A stretch of DNA of 64,000 nucleotides from Ramazzottius varieornatus (lineage: Eukaryota; Tardigrada; Eutardigrada; Parachela; Ramazzottiidae): positions 1,423,648 through 1,487,647 of the forward strand of contig BDGG01000008.1 in NCBI GenBank assembly GCA_001949185.1. Direction: 5' to 3'. This document shows positions 59,657 through 64,000 of this stretch, piece by piece (positions within the stretch are counted from its first letter, which is position 1; every line of letters starts with the position of its first letter). The position numbers were made by a program, and so were the translations under genes. The notes under the pieces were generated by a model, which was not told the DNA's origin, ran no database searches, and worked only from the letters and a program-made list of their open reading frames with translations.

Positions 59657-62175
59657 CGATAACGATCTTATGTGATTTCTTTTCCCAGCTCTTAAATTAA
59701 ATTTAGTGTATTCCAACTCGTATGCTAGTCACTCGTCCGGAAAATTTCTAGTCTGTGTTTTAAGCTAATTCATCGAGTCAGAGCTCTATCTCCTGTTTCT
59801 GAACAGAATATAACATGTCGGTCACACGCAAACAAATTGAACCGAAACAGGACGAGTCAGTCGGTCATTTTTGCATAATAATGGTGGCCGAGTTTATCAT
59901 GCGTTTATCGATTATGATGAGTATTGTGGAGGAGGGTTAAGGTAAGCAGTTACAAATGTATCGGTATATAAAATCGCCGCATAATTGATTAGAGGAGGCA
60001 TTCGGGCGCAAACACTTTGCGTCTGTGAAAATGGCGGAATATATCGGTTAGTGGAACCACTTTGAGAAACACATGTCTGCAAACAAGACGGGTTCACCCA
60101 GTGCCTGTGTCTGAAGACCCGGCGTCCAGCAAGATGTGTTTGCCTAAGACAACATTACCATTACTGATGGTTCACTGAACCTACATACACCCCGCAAAGT
60201 AGCCCAACATTCAATTAGCACCATTTACGGGCGTTTATCCCGCCACTATCATTTGCATGGCTTTACGCCGCGCTATCTTTCTCCTTTATGTCCAGCGCGC
60301 GGTGTTCCACTTCATTCTTTTCGACTGACGCATCGATCGGTTAGCGAAACACTTCGCGTACCATCGCAATAAAGCATTTGATTTTCATCGGGATCTTGTT
60401 CCTCGTTGGACTTCTACAACACAAAGTTCTCATAGAAAATGGCGAAAGAAAGCTCTGTTAACGTTGCCGTGCAAAAACGTCTTTATGTACGGTGCTATGA
60501 TACAGTAGTGCCGATAGGTTTATGGCCGTCTAAGGTGGGAGTTTGATGGCCTTTTTTATGGAACCATCCTTCACGGTTCAGTGGGCGCTTAGTGAGCGAT
60601 AAGCCGCGTTGACTTTGTCAGGTTGCCAAATTGGTTTCCGGTAGATTAAGTCAAGATGTCTACTACGCGTAATCCATGACGCTCTATCATCGTGCGATGA
60701 AAAGGTTGGCAGATTGACCCACTTTCGCCGCCCTGTTACGTACAATTTCAACCATAAAATTCAAATTTGACTATATAGCGCTACCTGATATAAAATCCGC
60801 TCAGCGTGCAAGTGCTTCAATAAAACGGCGCACTTTTTGCTACTGTTATACTAGGCTGCGACGGGGAGCGTACTGTTGGTGGGGAGTTCATCGTGTCAGT
60901 GGATCGTCTTCAATGAATAGGATGGAGAGTGTATATCGGAAGGGTATTAGCCGGATAAGGGTATTTCAGGGAGCTTTGAGGCATCGATTGAATACATAGA
61001 ATACCCCAGTGCTGTCAAACCCGCGGTTTGGGAATTCAGTCCTGTCTTAATGGTTGTCCGCAAGGCGACAATCGATATCAAAAACTGGCTAAAATACTTT
61101 TCAAAGGACATAAATTGACGCCCGTCCTCATCTCAAGTTTATATCATGGCCTATCGCACTGCTCTGGCATTACATCGACAATTACTTCCTTCGTCCACCA
61201 CCTAAAACTTTCGCAGAAAAATGCAGGAAGAAACCGGCATCACTTTGCTTACGTTAAACGATGGGATTACAGAGACGCGCGTCAGCATAGGCGAAGAGTT
61301 CAGGACTAATATCTTGCTTATTTGGAGGTCCTGCACGGGGTGTTACAAACACACAGTTGCATCAAACAAAAGAACATATTGGAAAGGAAGAAACTTGCAG
61401 TCCGCAGTTCTGCACAGTAATTCCCAGCAGTTAGAAGACTGAAGGGAAGACTGATGGGGTGCGGTGTTGCAGTTGATGGTTCTATAGGCCTTCCGTGCCG
61501 TTTGACTTGCTTGAAGGCTGTGGATTGCCATCAATGATTAACGGGGTAAACCCCTTCATCGACCACTTTTTCCCCCTCTTGTAAAGTTCAAGTGACGGTT
61601 TTTTACCACTGTACATCAGTCACTTCACAATGGCATTTTGTGGCATTTTTGCTAGCTACTGCAATTCATTCATAGCCTCTTGGGTTCCCTCTTCCATTGT
61701 ATCCTCCAAACGTTACTCAATGTTTCCAACAAGCTAAAGGTCCCACGTTCGTTCGCCGGGAAGCTTCAACAGCTTAATGCATCTTTGTTTCATCTTCGTC
61801 CCAGGAACAAAGGGGCCGAAGTGCAGTCCCACAATTTGCATGCCCAAGATGGGTGTAAAGTGCCTGTCGGCGACCTGTCAATCTCTTCAGTATGTCATTT
61901 TGTGAACAAGCCTATAAATTAGCTTGCTGATAGCTAATAGAGACGTGTACACTGCAAGCATTGACAGATTGAGAGCTCTTTCTTGATTCGACGTTCTCGT
62001 GAATGTTTGCACGGGGTTCGTTTTTAAAGAGGCTGTATTGCACTTCAGATAGTCAACAAAGATCGAAGAGAATCAACGGAAAAACATAAGCTGACTTGGT
62101 GGGTCTCTGTCTGAGAGGAAAGACTCTTTGGTCCTTTCATAACAATGCAATGCACGCAGTTGGCGGCTAATTCGG

Positions 62176-62185
62176 TATATAAAGG
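62176..62185 (+). promoter_or_regulatory. Isolated TATA-box-like core promoter
   Basis: TATATAAAGG in a GC-flanked context, followed about 60 nt later by a 27-codon ATG frame (MDFHGNPISSTK...) at about 62244. No larger gene is visible downstream on this strand, so the transcript, if any, is unknown. Confidence 0.3.
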
Positions 62186-62618
62186 GGCGCTCAAGTGTTT
62201 GTTTTCCTCAACAACAGCTCAAGACGACGCTCTTAAAGCGATATGGATTTTCATGGCAATCCAATATCATCAACGAAAAGCATGAATACTATTTTTGAGA
62301 CGGCTCAGGCTGAACGGCCAGCTTAATGATGAAAAGCATCAATCCAGCATGTATAAAAAAGCGGATAATGACCTGTCTTTGAATCAACAGCGAACATGAA
62401 AGAATATTTCCGAGTGCCGCTAAAAATACAGCGAGAAGATTCGATCCAATTCAACCCTTCGATGAATGCACAAACTCAACCGAAAAATCGACGGCTTAGC
62501 AAAATTTCTTCCTGGTTTACTATAACTTCTCCCCAAACCTGATTATTTTGTGACGCAATACGGGGGGTTTCGCATTTCGGTAGAGCGGAAGACGCGTGAG
62601 TATTTAGGGTTGACTTAC

Positions 62619-62721
62619 CAATAATTCGGCTGAGAAGTAAAATGAGAAAGATCAACGGACAAATGGTATCACAGTGTTTGGTGCGCAGGAATACATTCCA
62701 AATCAATTTCCGAAGAATCAT
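62619..62721 (-). other. Candidate first coding exon (signal peptide) of the SUEL/CUB/sushi gene
   Basis: ATG at 62721 opens MILRKLIWNVFLRTK and a hydrophobic stretch CPLIFLILLLSRII, then a good donor (GGTAAGTC). It ends in the phase needed by exon 58351-58639, giving 453 codons plus stop in total. The implied intron is about 4 kb, far longer than others here, and the frame is open upstream to 62991, so this is only a candidate. Confidence 0.3.
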
Positions 62722-64000
62722 TTCATTTCCAGTTGCAAAGCAAGCGTTGATGCCGTGCGGAAATGGAGGGAGCCGCAACGGGAATAAACGCACAGTGGTG
62801 ACAAGGTCTGTGCATATTCCGCCTGCGGTGGCACACAGCGTAGTCCCCAGCCGAGTTTTTTCAGCAAATATCCGCCTCGAGTTTCTCTGTTGTTTTCTCA
62901 ACACTAACAAGATACCATTCAGAGCGAAGAGAACGATTAGTGGCAAGCACCCACAACCCGCCGTGTCGTCGACGGCGGGGAGTCTTTTCAATCAGTGAGG
63001 GAAGAAAGTCAAGTCAATGTAGTCCTGCTATGAGAGAAAACAGTGGAAACAATAGCGGAGAGTGAGACGCGCTGTGGTGGGATAATCTTGGCGAATGTGG
63101 ATCAACGATACTGGAGGACCATTACGCATATACTAGAGGCTTCCGTGTTACTGAAGCAAGTGTAGTTAGAGATTTGGATAATGCACTGTCTGCCACTCAA
63201 TTCACCGTTGATGGATGCGCCGCGCCGATGAGACTTGCGAGCGTACAAGAGCAAGTGGCGGAAGACCAATCTATTGGCAGATAATGCAGCGAAATCGGAC
63301 AGGGCCTCGCAAATATGTCCCTCGACTGGGAACGCGGGTATACACAAACTTCGGCCTTAAGGTTACAATATTTGCCCGCAACGACTGTCAACATCCAGGG
63401 TCGAAATGAAGAAATATCCCCTTCTTGATGAAACGTATCGCTTGATCATACGGAAATAAATTTATGGAATGCAACATCCGCCTATCCAATCGTACAGAAA
63501 AATCAAAGTGAATCTGTTCGTACAGCAGACCGTAGAGCAGGCTCAGGTCGTCCCGATAGCGGCCTCCGTGGGTTATGAGAGGTAGGTGCTGCGCACACCC
63601 TGACTGCGGGAACGCCGCCAGTTTTGACTTGTACTTTGGATAACCAAGCGACCAAGCGGCCAAGCGAATGAATATGTATTTTCTTGTACTAGGTTGAGAC
63701 CAGAGTAGGAGATGCTCATACGTCGTAAGCCTAGGCAGGAATCGTATTCCGGGGGAACTGACGCTTTCGAAAACAAGTTTGCTCGGCAATGACATTGCAC
63801 GTCAGTATGATGGATTTATGGAAAAAGTCATTGTATCACAGAAGTCAGTTGCGTGTTTGGATGACGCCCATTTATCGAACAAGGACGAACATTATGCACG
63901 TAGTTTAAATACTCACATGTGGACTATACGGAGTGAATGTGTATCGGAAATCCGGACTTGCACCAAAGAGCGAAAGTGTTTATGGTCAGAAGCAAAAATT

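Larger units (their letters stand above)
58640..64000. other. 5.4 kb region without a confident gene
   Basis: If the candidate signal exon at 62619-62721 is right, 58640-62618 is one long intron; otherwise it is intergenic. It contains hairpin copy 12, a TATA-like site at 62176 and short unsupported frames (for example 63388-63795 minus, 61028-61309 plus). Confidence 0.4.

Noticed and set aside
63388-63795. 135-codon minus-strand ORF
   Set aside because: No motif or splice context; the composition looks ordinary but I cannot support a gene.

Overview
This is a nuclear window from a compact, intron-rich animal genome. It holds about fourteen multi-exon protein genes in 64 kb, with GT-AG introns mostly of 50-300 nt and no operons or prokaryotic signals. 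The gene set (AIF, TFB1M, CC2D2A, AKT, NIPP1, calcineurin B homologous protein, NAXE, TMEM14, a receptor guanylyl cyclase and a furrowed-like selectin-type receptor) is bilaterian, and the furrowed-like architecture points to an ecdysozoan. My best guess is a tardigrade; this rests on gene density and protein flavour only. Exon models were built by hand from splice consensus, reading phase and remembered family sequence. In the models called complete, the exon lengths sum to whole codons.

Layout. 31-2713 (-): AIF, with its 3' end outside the window. 3288-4534 (+): TFB1M mitochondrial rRNA dimethyltransferase, head-to-head with AIF. 4901-10512 (-): CC2D2A, a ciliary transition-zone protein. 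12039-12353 (+): a small histidine-rich protein behind a TATA box. 13910-19728 (+): receptor guanylyl cyclase with a 4-nt microexon and a missing metal-binding Asp. 20152-20845 (-): DUF4442 protein. 21433-23060 (-): tentative unrecognised gene. 23092-27386 (+): SLC15 peptide transporter. 27610-29120 (-): CHP1-like EF-hand protein. 29365-30172: TIR-bounded DNA element. 31623-33693 (-): AKT. 34038-35122 (+): NAXE, head-to-head with AKT. 35736-39372 (-): RhoGAP protein. 40545-41648 (-): TMEM14. 42329-43790 (+): NIPP1/PPP1R8, head-to-head with TMEM14. 44910-51758 (+): furrowed-like sushi/F-type lectin/C-type lectin receptor with a Thr-rich stalk. 53629-58639 (-): rhamnose-binding-lectin/CUB/sushi membrane protein, convergent with it. 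58640-64000 has no confident gene.

The genes are mostly unrelated housekeeping and signalling genes. Themes are mitochondrial function (AIF, TFB1M, TMEM14, NAXE), kinase, phosphatase and cyclic-nucleotide signalling (AKT, NIPP1, CHP1, guanylyl cyclase) and surface recognition (the two sushi-domain receptors).

The main cross-cutting signal is a family of short hairpin elements with arms close to AAGTGGCGCAC / GTGCGCCACTT. Twelve copies lie in introns and gene flanks. At least two other inverted-repeat elements and a possible tRNA-derived element are also present.
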